Shown here in pieces: positions 55,209 to 63,513 of a stretch of 64,000 bases of DNA. Position numbers and translations under genes: made by a program. Location: the NCBI RefSeq assembly GCF_001661345.1, contig NW_017962919.1, positions 248,001 to 312,000 of the forward strand. The letters are read 5' to 3'. This DNA is from Ascoidea rubescens DSM 1968. Taxonomy: Eukaryota; Ascomycota; Saccharomycetes; Ascoideales; Ascoideaceae. Under the pieces are notes generated by a model. The model saw only the letters and a program-made list of their open reading frames with translations, searched no databases and was not told where the DNA came from. How positions within the stretch are numbered: the first letter of the stretch is position 1; each line of letters begins with the position of its first letter.

Positions 55209-56252
55209 TTATTTTTTGTGAGTCTGTTGCAAACGTCGGAGTTCGGATTCCTTTGCGGATAGTTCGGCTCGAAGCCGGCGTATTTCTCGGCCAAGCCGCT
55301 CTTCCTCATCAATGTTTGGTTCTGTCGTATCTTCCGTCTTCGTATGTGTCTTCGATGCAACCGAACCGTCTGTCATTTCGATGTTGGAGATTTTGCTTAG
55401 TAACATTTGCGATGTGGTTTCAAACTTGTTGTTTTCAACACTGAGGTCCATGTTGAGATTGATAAGCCGAGCAATGTTGTTTCTGGTGCGAATGGTGTCT
55501 GTGGTAGAGCTTGAGTTGTCTGGAACAGCAGGGGGAGAGACCGTACTAATGCCGTTGGAAACACCACTAAAGGGCATGTTGGGAGGATCTGAAGTCACTT
55601 TGTGTTTCAAGTTAGAGTTGTTGATCTTCATCATGTCAATATAGTTGTTCAACTTGCTGTTGTTGTTGTCTGACAAAGAGTGGGAATCAAAATTTCTGTT
55701 GAGCAAGTGGTAGAGGAAGTTTCTCAATATCTGATTGTTTTTGTTGACGTAGTTTTTCGAGCTGGATCCGCAAAAGAGCTTCACCTGTTCATAGACCCTT
55801 TTCTTGTATGAGTTGTAAGGACGATTGGGAAAATTTCTGATGTAGTTGTTGACGTTGTGATTGTGGGCAGCAGAAGTGCCAGCCACTGCTGCTGCTGCTA
55901 CAGCAGAGCTGGTAGTCGACCCAAGAAGGGGATTGAAGGGCATTGCATCACTGAGCGCCGGATTTCTGGCCATGCCATTGCTGATGAGCATGTTGTTGTA
56001 CTCCACCACAGTGCTCTTGAACTCGTCGGTGAGCTTGACCCAGTAGCTCTTTGAGTAGAACAACTCCCTGCCATTTTTGCTGTCACCAAGCTCGCAAGGC
56101 TGCTGAGAGGGGTCGAGGTGCTTATACTCCTCGCTGGCGTAGCCATGAATAATGTTGTATTCCATGAAAAAGTCAAAGAAGCATTGCAACTCGTTGAGAG
56201 TGAAGTTTCTGGTGCCACAGCGCCTGCCGCCGTTCTTCTTGACTCTCTCCAT
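55209..56252 (-). CDS. Orphan protein with C-terminal coiled coil
   Basis: 347 aa from the ATG at 56252; the frame upstream begins at a GTG and would overlap the PKA leader. I do not recognise it. The N-terminus is basic ([14 protein letters not shown]) followed by a globular part of about 90 residues rich in aromatic residues ([36 protein letters not shown]). A second conserved-looking block follows ([23 protein letters not shown], then [12 protein letters not shown]). Next come Ser/Asn/Pro linkers and a highly charged C-terminal helix ([23 protein letters not shown]) with heptad Leu, a likely coiled coil. Base composition is less AT-biased than its neighbours. It could be a DNA-binding or scaffold protein. 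Divergent from the PKA gene. Confidence 0.7.
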   Translation of the reverse strand: MERVKKNGGRRCGTRNFTLNELQCFFDFFMEYNIIHGYASEEYKHLDPSQQPCELGDSKNGRELFYSKSYWVKLTDEFKSTVVEYNNMLISNGMARNPALSDAMPFNPLLGSTTSSAVAAAAVAGTSAAHNHNVNNYIRNFPNRPYNSYKKRVYEQVKLFCGSSSKNYVNKNNQILRNFLYHLLNRNFDSHSLSDNNNSKLNNYIDMMKINNSNLKHKVTSDPPNMPFSGVSNGISTVSPPAVPDNSSSTTDTIRTRNNIARLINLNMDLSVENNKFETTSQMLLSKISNIEMTDGSVASKTHTKTEDTTEPNIDEEERLGREIRRLRAELSAKESELRRLQQTHKK

Positions 56253-56682
56253 TGTGTGCTTTTTTTTTCCTCCTCCCTCTCCTTCTCCACCTCCTCCTCC
56301 TCCAGCACCTTCTCCGGCACAGAGCTCAAAAGCCAGATTCCAGAGCACAGATACCAGCGACACGCACGCTGATTGGCCACCCAGCCACACCACCACGCTT
56401 ACCCAAAGTGGCAGCCCGCCCCTCGGCCCGCGCCGCAGTGCTTTAGGAGCTGGAAAAAAAGCGAGGGAGCTTTTTCTCTGCTGCTTGTGTTACCTCTGCT
56501 TCTTGTGCTGCCTCTGCTGCTTCTGCTTCCTGTGCTGGGTCTTCTTCTCGGTGCTCTCAGTGTGTTGTGTGCTTGTTGGCTGCTTCCTTTCTTTTCTGTG
56601 TTTTTCTGCCTGTTCGACGACTGGCTCCAGCAGCTGCTCTTCAAAAAGCGAATTCGCAACTTATCTTTCTCTCTCTCTCTCC

Positions 56683-56720
<38 letters not shown>

Positions 56721-56730
56721 CTATTCGACC
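56253..56730. promoter_or_regulatory. Divergent promoter with repeats, PKA gene leader
   Basis: About 480 bp. A CT- and TG-rich minisatellite with tgctgctt-like units lies at 56478-56545. A tctctctc tract at about 56668-56680 and a CAA repeat (56682-56720) fill the leader just before the PKA start. The frame stays open upstream of the ATG by chance. Confidence 0.6.
56682..56720. repeat. (CAA)13 in the 5' leader of the PKA gene
   Basis: Pure CAA triplets ending 10 bp before the ATG at 56731. The run is unstructured RNA and lies in the mRNA leader. CAA-rich leaders are known to support efficient translation. Confidence 0.85.
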
Positions 56731-58083
56731 ATGGATAACGTAATACCAACAAACTCCAACAACCCTAATAACAATATTAATCCCAATAATATTCAAAATG
56801 TCAATAATGAGCACTACAACCCTCTCAATAACCAACAGCAAAATCTACAGCAACTATATTCCCAAATTCCAAGTCACTTACCTCCTGTTTCACTGCCCCA
56901 AGTATCCCAAATCAACCCCAACCCCAACCCCATTGACCAACACAATAACCATACCCATAACCATACCCATACCCATAACCATACCCATAACCATACTCAT
57001 GCCCATAACAATGAAGACAACAATAACAATAACACCTACAGCCACAACTTGCAAAGAAATTACCAATACTACAACTACAAACACCATGGAATCTCTCTAT
57101 TGCCCCAAAAATCAACAATATCAAAGGGCAAATACAACCTAACCGATTTTCAAATCATGAGAACCTTAGGGACCGGTTCGTTTGGAAGAGTTCACCTCGT
57201 TCGTTCCATTCACAATGGAAGATACTACGCTATCAAAGTCCTCAAAAAAGAAAAAATCATCAAAATGAAACAAGTCGAACACACCAACGACGAACGAAGA
57301 ATGCTCAAACTAGTAGAACACCCTTTTCTAATTCGAATGTGGGGAACCTTTCAAGACTCTAAAAACTTGTTCATGGTAATGGACTTTATCGAAGGTGGTG
57401 AACTATTCTCTCTACTAAGAAGATCCCAAAGATTTCCTAATCCTGTCGCCAAATTTTACGCTGCTGAAGTGATCTTAGCCTTAGAATACCTACATAGTTT
57501 TAATATTATTTATAGAGACTTGAAACCTGAAAATATTTTACTAGATAGAAATGGGCACATAAAAATAACTGATTTTGGCTTTGCAAAGGAAGTCATCTCC
57601 TACACCTGGACTCTCTGTGGTACTCCTGATTACATTGCTCCTGAAATCATCAGTGCTAAACCCTATGGAAAAAGTGTTGATTGGTGGTCTCTTGGGATAT
57701 TGATCTTTGAAATGTTATCAGGTTACACTCCTTTTTACTCAAAGACTCCAATAAAGACTTATGAAAAAATATTAAACTGTAAAATCAACTTTCCTAGCTA
57801 TTTCCACATCAACTCAATTGATCTCATCAAAAGATTGGTCACAAAGGACTTAACAAGAAGATTGGGTAACTTGTCAAATGGGGTCTACGACATCAAAAAT
57901 CATGAATGGTTTGAAGAAGTCATCTGGGAAAAACTATTAAACAAAGACATTGAAACTCCCTATGAACCCCCAATCAGTGGTGGAATTGGTGATAGCAGCT
58001 TGTTTGATTTCTATCCCGAAGAAAAATTCGATTATGGTATAAAAGGCGAAGATCCTTATCAACAATATTTCACTGAATTTTAA
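56731..58083 (+). CDS. TPK: cAMP-dependent protein kinase catalytic subunit (PKA)
   Basis: 450 aa AGC-family kinase, effector of the Ras/cAMP glucose-signalling pathway. The N-terminal 130 residues are Asn/Gln-rich and include a His-Thr/His-Asn repeat (about 71-92). The kinase core is intact: Gly-loop GTGSFGRV (147-154), Lys169, catalytic YRDLKPEN (Asp263), DFG 281-283, activation loop [14 protein letters not shown] with Thr294 for activating phosphorylation, and a tail ending exactly in FTEF, the PKA hydrophobic motif. S. cerevisiae has three paralogues (Tpk1-3); which one this corresponds to cannot be told. The start at 56731 has a strong context (accATGG); an upstream in-frame extension overlaps the neighbouring gene and is low complexity. 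Confidence 0.95.
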   Translation: MDNVIPTNSNNPNNNINPNNIQNVNNEHYNPLNNQQQNLQQLYSQIPSHLPPVSLPQVSQINPNPNPIDQHNNHTHNHTHTHNHTHNHTHAHNNEDNNNNNTYSHNLQRNYQYYNYKHHGISLLPQKSTISKGKYNLTDFQIMRTLGTGSFGRVHLVRSIHNGRYYAIKVLKKEKIIKMKQVEHTNDERRMLKLVEHPFLIRMWGTFQDSKNLFMVMDFIEGGELFSLLRRSQRFPNPVAKFYAAEVILALEYLHSFNIIYRDLKPENILLDRNGHIKITDFGFAKEVISYTWTLCGTPDYIAPEIISAKPYGKSVDWWSLGILIFEMLSGYTPFYSKTPIKTYEKILNCKINFPSYFHINSIDLIKRLVTKDLTRRLGNLSNGVYDIKNHEWFEEVIWEKLLNKDIETPYEPPISGGIGDSSLFDFYPEEKFDYGIKGEDPYQQYFTEF

Positions 58084-58357
58084 TTAAAATGAAAAGAAAA
58101 AACAAAGAAAAAAATCACTAAATACAATATTAAAAATTAAAATAATCTATCCATTCATATTTATATTCAGCTTACTCACTATCTTTCCTCGATATATTTT
58201 ATTTTGTTTTATTTTATTTTATTTTATTTTATTTTGTTTTGTTTTATTTTATTTTATTTTATTTTATTTTACTTTATTTTGTTTTTGTTTGTCTCTTCTG
58301 TTTAAAATTCGATAAAATTATTATTATATTATTTCTCTTTACCCCTTCTCTTCACCA
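58084..58357. repeat. Intergenic region with a (TTTTA)n-like pentamer repeat
   Basis: Between convergent PKA and RPB9 genes. At about 58197-58285 there are roughly 15 tandem tttta pentamers with occasional ttttg, a typical 3' region slippage repeat. Confidence 0.75.
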
Positions 58358-58782
58358 TCAACTTTCTGTATGGCCCCTGAATAAACTGTTGCACGATAAA
58401 CACACATAAAACAAAATCATACTCGTATCCTTCCTTCGTTGCTGCGACTGGAAAAACACACACTCATGGTTAAGACAGTTGGGGCACTCTTTGTTCGATC
58501 GAGGCAACGTAGGATCGTTTCCTATGTCCTGCACCACCCCTGCTGTCTCTCCAATATGTGTTATCAACTCATTACGATAGATCTTGGGGTTGTCACTCAA
58601 CTCAGTGTAATCGCAGTTTCTACACGAGTACAACAATCGTCTCGCTGTGATGTCCTCAATGTCCCGGTTCTCCTTGGGATAGAGCAAATTGTTGCTGCTG
58701 CTGTGTTAGTGCCAGATCTCAATACAATCCACAGGCCCATGCTCAAAACATACCAGTTGCGACAAAACTTGAAAGACGCCAT
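58358..58782 (-). CDS. RPB9: RNA polymerase II subunit Rpb9, two exons
   Basis: Spliced on the minus strand: exon 1 58782-58754, intron 58753-58695, exon 2 58694-58358, predicted 121 aa (122 in S. cerevisiae). Rpb9 controls start-site choice, elongation and fidelity. Two zinc ribbons are present: Cys7, Cys10, Cys34, Cys37 in the first, and Cys80, Cys83, Cys108, Cys111 in the second. The blocks [27 protein letters not shown] and [17 protein letters not shown] are near-identical to yeast Rpb9. Exon 1 supplies [10 protein letters not shown], restoring the first Cys pair missing from the long open frame. The only C-terminal difference is a different short tail. Confidence 0.96.
58695..58753 (-). 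other. Intron of RPB9 (59 bp)
   Basis: Donor GTATGT at 58753, branch CACTAAC at 58711-58705, acceptor CAG ending at 58695 (the third CAG after the branch). Only this acceptor restores the conserved CRNCNNLLYP sequence, so the first two CAGs are skipped. It is very short, with the branch about 11 bases from the acceptor. Confidence 0.9.
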
Positions 58783-59298
58783 GTTCTACTTGCACATTTC
58801 TCTCTTCTTTTCTTCTTTGCTTCTTTTCTTCTCTCTTCTGCTTTTTCCAACGGCGCGTATTTCCCGATTGGGCTCGACCACAAAAGTCCCGATTCGTAAA
58901 TCCAAATATAATCAAAACTCAAATACCCTTCATTCTTCAAAGCTTCGCTCGTCAAATTCAAACTGCTGCTGTTCTCCAAGCACACAAAGCTGCCTCCAAT
59001 TGCTATTGAATTGCCATTCAACTACTGGCTCAGAACACCAACAGCCGTTTCTTTTGCATCCCACTTTTCAAAAGACTCGCCACGACCACACTATCCGATA
59101 GTCTTGCAATCTCTGTTTGGCCATTTCCCCTGAATGTTTTCTTCAACATAACACTGCTCTCTTTCACTACGCTATATCCACACCTCTTACCACTTTACAT
59201 AAACAGCTGCATTGGTTTTATAACTTGTTCCGGTCTAATCTATTTAATCGATTGGTTTCCCTCTAAAAACTTCCTATTTTCACTTCTAGGCCATATCC
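58783..59298. promoter_or_regulatory. Divergent promoter of RPB9 and the Asn-rich orphan
   Basis: No gene seen. A pyrimidine-rich stretch (58.79-58.85 kb), then mixed sequence. Open frames on both strands (58439-59101 and 58743-59021) run through RPB9 exon/antisense sequence and have no recognisable product. Confidence 0.5.
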
Positions 59299-62200
59299 AT
59301 GTTCAAAAAATTGAATCCCATCAACAATCTCAAATTGAATACTACTGTAAATGAAAATATCAACTCAAACTTGAAATTAAAACGCTCCTTATCTTCCTCA
59401 AACTCTCAGAAGACTGCTCTGCCTAAACTTAATAATGCTGAAAATATTCTAAGGTTAGCACCTAAAAACACCCTCATTTCTTCTTCCACTTCAAAATCTT
59501 TAGCTTCAAATAAAATCAAAAATAAAACAAGCAATAATAATAATAATAATAATAACAATCACAAAAAACTTATCCAAAAAAACCAGCGCAAAAATGATGT
59601 AGTTATAATTGAAAAAAAAAATATAAAAATTATTCCAAACAAAAAAGAACCAGAAGTTTCTTCTGTTATTGCCACTGATAAATCAATTTCAAGCAAAAAA
59701 TTAAACAAATTAAATTTTAATGATGAATTTAGTTCTTCTCCAATCACAAATTCAAGCTCTAATCCACACTCAAGTTCTCTTCCAAATTCAACTCTTACTC
59801 AATTAAATGTGCTTGACGCTGATAACGATAATCCCAATAATAGTCTCAATAATCTTGACGGTTTTAACAGTCTTGATAATATCAACAACACCAATACATC
59901 AGTATACAGGGAAAAATCATATTTAAAAAGATCAATTGATCTATTATCTGTTGAAAACAGTCTAATTGAAATAATTAACTCAAACAAAAATATAAACAAC
60001 AGCTTATCCTCTTCTCAAAAATTATCTTTAATTAAAATGTTAAATTCTTCATTTGACTTATTTCAAGTTCAAATTAACGATCATATTAATCAACTTAGCA
60101 CTCTATCAACAATTAATGATATCAATGAGATCAATAACACAAATAACTTGAATAATATGAATAGCCAAAATATCTCTTCCTTAATTGATTGTGCTTCTTA
60201 TCCCTTATTTGAAAGAATCCAAAATTTAGTAACTTCTATGACAACTTTAATAATGAAACTATCTTCAAATAACAACACCAATAATAACAAAAACAGCAAT
60301 AATAATAATAATAATAATAATGATAGTAATAGTAATAATAACTTCAACCAACAATTCAACCAGTTGAATATCAACGTTAATAATTCAACTGATTCTCTAA
60401 TTTCTACATTACATGAGTATAATAACAATAATAACAACAACAACAACAACAATAATAATAATAATAATAATAAATTATATCCTACCACTTTAACTCAATC
60501 AAACAATAACTTAATGAAAAACTTTAATCTGCTTAATCTTAACTCAAATCCTAAAAATATTTCTCAATTACCCCAAAATGATCCTCAATTATCTCAAAAT
60601 ATTCCTTCTAATCAAAACAATAATCCAATTAGATATCCAAGGTATGGCTCAAATAATCCCTCAAGAATTGTTTCTCAAAATCATAAAAACCAACCAAATC
60701 AATCAAATCAGTCTATAAACACAATCAATCACTTTAATGATAACGTTCAACCAATTTCTCAACTGGATATTATATCTCCAAGAGATTTGAATGAATCTAA
60801 AAATTATGTTAACCACCCAAATAATTTCAATAAAATATATAACCAAAATCAGAATCAGAATCAGAATCAAAAATCCCCCAATTTAATATCTCCAAAATCA
60901 TTAGACCAGTCAAATCCATCAAACTATTTACCACATAATAACAATGAGTTCAATGAATTTGGAACTGAAAACAACCAGACAAGAAAAAGAAAACCAAGAT
61001 CAAATACTTTTTCAGCTATAGACAATCCTCAATTCAACAACTTTGATACCTATAACAACAATCATAACTATTCCGACGATAATTTTATTGACCTTTACAA
61101 TAATAACGGCAATAATGGAAATATCAATAATAATTACAATAATCAGTATAGTAATAACTATAATAATCATCGCAGTAACTATAATAGCTATAATAACTAT
61201 AATAATTTTGGAAGTGATCAATTAGAAAACTGCGATAACCAGCAATTTCTTAACCATCGTCATCATTATAGTGACAGTACTGATAGATTTCGTGGCAACC
61301 ATAATAACTACAACAGGAATGATATAAATTACTCTAACAATTACGGGGATAATAATCCTAATAACTATCTTAGTAATCAGGAAATGATTTACAGTTCAAA
61401 TAACTTTGACAATAACTACCATGAAAATTTCAGAGAGAGAAATTCTCCTCTAAATAAATTCCAAAAAAGGTCACATACTACTAATAATATTGGAACAAAA
61501 TTTGATAGAGATTTTGACTATGCTAATCCTATAATTAATGATCAATATATTGATGATAATTTTCAAAATAATAATAATAATAATAACCCTCAAAATTTGA
61601 AGTTTAATAAATTTCTCAATTCACCTTTAAAGAGTGGTAAAAGTTTCAAGAATTCAATTTATGAGCTTGAAAAAAATCGAAATAGTTTGGTTGGAAATTC
61701 AAATAAGTTTTCTACCAATTTCAATACTCAAAATTTCAATGATAATAACAATTATTCTAATAATAATTATCTTAATAATAACAATTATCCTAATAATAAT
61801 AGCCCACTCATCAATGACAACAATATAGTAGTTGTTAACACAGAAAATGAGAATGAGGAATTTGATGATCAAATTGAGAGTAATCAAATGAATAATTTAA
61901 ATGTATCTTATCAAAACACTTCGCCGTTTTCAAATATCAATCCAAATCGATTTTCAAAATTGAATAGTCCTGTGAACCTGAATCACTATTCAAATAATTC
62001 AAACTCAAACTCAAATTCTAGATCCAGATCATTTAATTATAACAATCATAACAACAATAACACCAATAATATTAACAACAACAATATTAGTGATATGAAT
62101 TATAATAATCAAGTTGATCGCTCCCGCAGTCGTAATAATTATAACAGAAATGATTATAATAGACCCAATGCTTCTAGGACTGGAAATAGCTATGATGAGC

Positions 62201-62382
62201 ATTTCAACAATTTTACTGAGAATTTTAATAATGATGATAATCAATTCAACAATCAAAATTTTAATAGACTAAGTAAAAGATACTCATTAAACGATTTTAA
62301 TGGAAACCAACATCATGATGAGATGATGGATAACACTGTTATAAGTAATACAAACAAGCGATATTCTTTAAAATACATTTAA
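59299..62382 (+). CDS. Large Asn-rich orphan protein
   Basis: 1027 aa, about a third Asn. I do not recognise it. The N-terminus is basic (MFKKLNPIN, then LKLKRSLSSSNS). One stretch looks ordered: about residues 200-275 (KSYLKRSIDLLSVENSLIEI, then SLIKMLNSSFDLFQVQI), possibly a helical domain. The rest is Asn/Tyr/Ser/Gln low complexity with scattered basic-Ser sites: RKPRSNTF, KRSHTTN, RSRSF, and two KRYSL motifs, one near the end (SKRYSLNDF) and one at the C-terminus (NKRYSLKYI). These fit basophilic kinase sites such as PKA or Cbk1, or a 14-3-3 contact. A role in polarity or RNA granules is a guess only. Because of the composition, search by domain will be difficult. Confidence 0.75.
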   Translation: MFKKLNPINNLKLNTTVNENINSNLKLKRSLSSSNSQKTALPKLNNAENILRLAPKNTLISSSTSKSLASNKIKNKTSNNNNNNNNNHKKLIQKNQRKNDVVIIEKKNIKIIPNKKEPEVSSVIATDKSISSKKLNKLNFNDEFSSSPITNSSSNPHSSSLPNSTLTQLNVLDADNDNPNNSLNNLDGFNSLDNINNTNTSVYREKSYLKRSIDLLSVENSLIEIINSNKNINNSLSSSQKLSLIKMLNSSFDLFQVQINDHINQLSTLSTINDINEINNTNNLNNMNSQNISSLIDCASYPLFERIQNLVTSMTTLIMKLSSNNNTNNNKNSNNNNNNNNDSNSNNNFNQQFNQLNINVNNSTDSLISTLHEYNNNNNNNNNNNNNNNNNKLYPTTLTQSNNNLMKNFNLLNLNSNPKNISQLPQNDPQLSQNIPSNQNNNPIRYPRYGSNNPSRIVSQNHKNQPNQSNQSINTINHFNDNVQPISQLDIISPRDLNESKNYVNHPNNFNKIYNQNQNQNQNQKSPNLISPKSLDQSNPSNYLPHNNNEFNEFGTENNQTRKRKPRSNTFSAIDNPQFNNFDTYNNNHNYSDDNFIDLYNNNGNNGNINNNYNNQYSNNYNNHRSNYNSYNNYNNFGSDQLENCDNQQFLNHRHHYSDSTDRFRGNHNNYNRNDINYSNNYGDNNPNNYLSNQEMIYSSNNFDNNYHENFRERNSPLNKFQKRSHTTNNIGTKFDRDFDYANPIINDQYIDDNFQNNNNNNNPQNLKFNKFLNSPLKSGKSFKNSIYELEKNRNSLVGNSNKFSTNFNTQNFNDNNNYSNNNYLNNNNYPNNNSPLINDNNIVVVNTENENEEFDDQIESNQMNNLNVSYQNTSPFSNINPNRFSKLNSPVNLNHYSNNSNSNSNSRSRSFNYNNHNNNNTNNINNNNISDMNYNNQVDRSRSRNNYNRNDYNRPNASRTGNSYDEHFNNFTENFNNDDNQFNNQNFNRLSKRYSLNDFNGNQHHDEMMDNTVISNTNKRYSLKYI
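60283..60470. repeat. aac/aat repeats encoding poly-Asn (orphan gene)
   Basis: Two long Asn runs (60283-60342 and 60418-60470); further ones at 59532-59561 and 61567-61587. Mixed aac and aat codons in the second run suggest age. Confidence 0.85.
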
Positions 62383-62879
62383 AGGCTCTGGTGGAAAACA
62401 CGAATTCTATTATTTGCATTTATTTTTAATATTTTTTTCATTTTTTTATTATTAATTGTTAAATTGTTAATTGCTAATTTCATTTCATTTTGTATTTTAC
62501 CTGGACATTTCATTTTATGCATAACAGTTAAGTATTTATGTTGTGTTAAATTTTCTTTTCTCATTTATTTTTTTCTACAATTATTTTTTTTTCATTCAAT
62601 TAGTTTAAATAAATCCAAGCCATTAAAATAGACAACAAAACTTACAAATAAACATTTGCTTTTTATTTTTATTTTTATTTTTATTTTTAAACTACTTACT
62701 TTACAAAATTTTCTATTGTAATTTGAATTATATAAGTAGAATAATGATTATTGGATAGATAACAATATATATGTATATATACAAGAGAAAAAAATGAAGT
62801 AATTATGACAAAATAAGAATTAGAGTAGTGATAGGATTTATAATTAAAAAGTGAATAATGTTTTATGAAATTACTCGAT
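62383..62879. other. Convergent intergenic region
   Basis: About 500 bp, very AT-rich, with (tttta)n at 62661-62688 and a (tatata) stretch near 62765-62780. No gene seen. Confidence 0.5.
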
Positions 62880-63513
62880 CTATTCCAATGAAATTTTGGC
62901 ACCTAAATCTTCTAAAGTCTTTTTCATTTTCTCAGCATCTTCTTTACTTAAATTTTCTTTCAAAATTTTTGGAGCACCTTCAACAAATTTCTTGCTTTCG
63001 ACCAATGAAAGACCTAGTAATGATTTGACTTCTTTAATAATCTTTGGTTTTGCCTTAGTTTCAAAACTTTCTAATTTAACAGAGAAAATAGTCTTCTCCT
63101 CAACTTCTTCCTTTGGAGCAGCAGCTTCTTCATCGGCAGCAGAAGCAGCAGGAGCAGCACCTGCAGCTGGGAATGAAATATCTGGAATGTTTAATTTGGA
63201 TTTTAGTTCATTAATCAAAGATGAAGTTTCCAACAAGGTCAATTTCGAGATCTGATCAACAATTGTTGAAATTTTAGGATCGATAGGTGAGGAAGCTTGG
63301 GTTGAATTCAATCTTACTAAGATTGGAGTTATTCTACAATAATAATAATTGAAAGAAAAAAAAAACAAGAACAAACAATTGAGTTAGCAAGTCATACTCT
63401 CATATTCAATGGTGTAAAGCTGAATTTGGGTAAAGACTGATATCGTTATTGACATACCTTCTTGGGCAAAAACGAACAGCTGTACGGACAGTTTGAAGAG
63501 CAGCAAGTGACAT
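62880..63513 (-). CDS. MNP1: Mitochondrial ribosomal protein bL12m, two exons
   Basis: Spliced on the minus strand: exon 1 63513-63458, intron 63457-63334, exon 2 63333-62880, predicted 169 aa. This is the mitochondrial L7/L12 stalk protein, which recruits translation factors. Exon 1 starts MSLAALQTVRTAVRF, an amphipathic basic presequence. The L12 N-terminal dimerisation helices follow (TIVDQISKLTLLETSSLINEL), then the Ala/Pro-rich hinge (AAGAAPAASAADEEAAAP) and the L12 C-terminal domain (FSVKLESFETKAKPKIIKEV, LSLVESKKFVEGAPKILKENL, KKTLEDLGAKISLE). It is shorter than the 194-aa S. cerevisiae protein. Confidence 0.93.
63334..63457 (-). other. Intron of MNP1 (124 bp)
   Basis: Donor GTATGT at 63457, branch TGCTAAC at 63388-63382, acceptor TTGTAG ending at 63334 after a pyrimidine tract. 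Joining at these points gives ...CPRRITPILVRLNS, a continuous frame between presequence and mature domain. Confidence 0.88.

Noticed and set aside
56152-56730. 193-codon N-terminal extension of PKA
   Set aside because: It would overlap the orphan gene's start on the other strand, is Cys/Leu/Pro low complexity from repeats, and the ATG at 56731 has a good context.
58439-59101. 220-codon + strand open frame
   Set aside because: Antisense to RPB9 and its promoter. The RPB9 strand is clearly the coding one.
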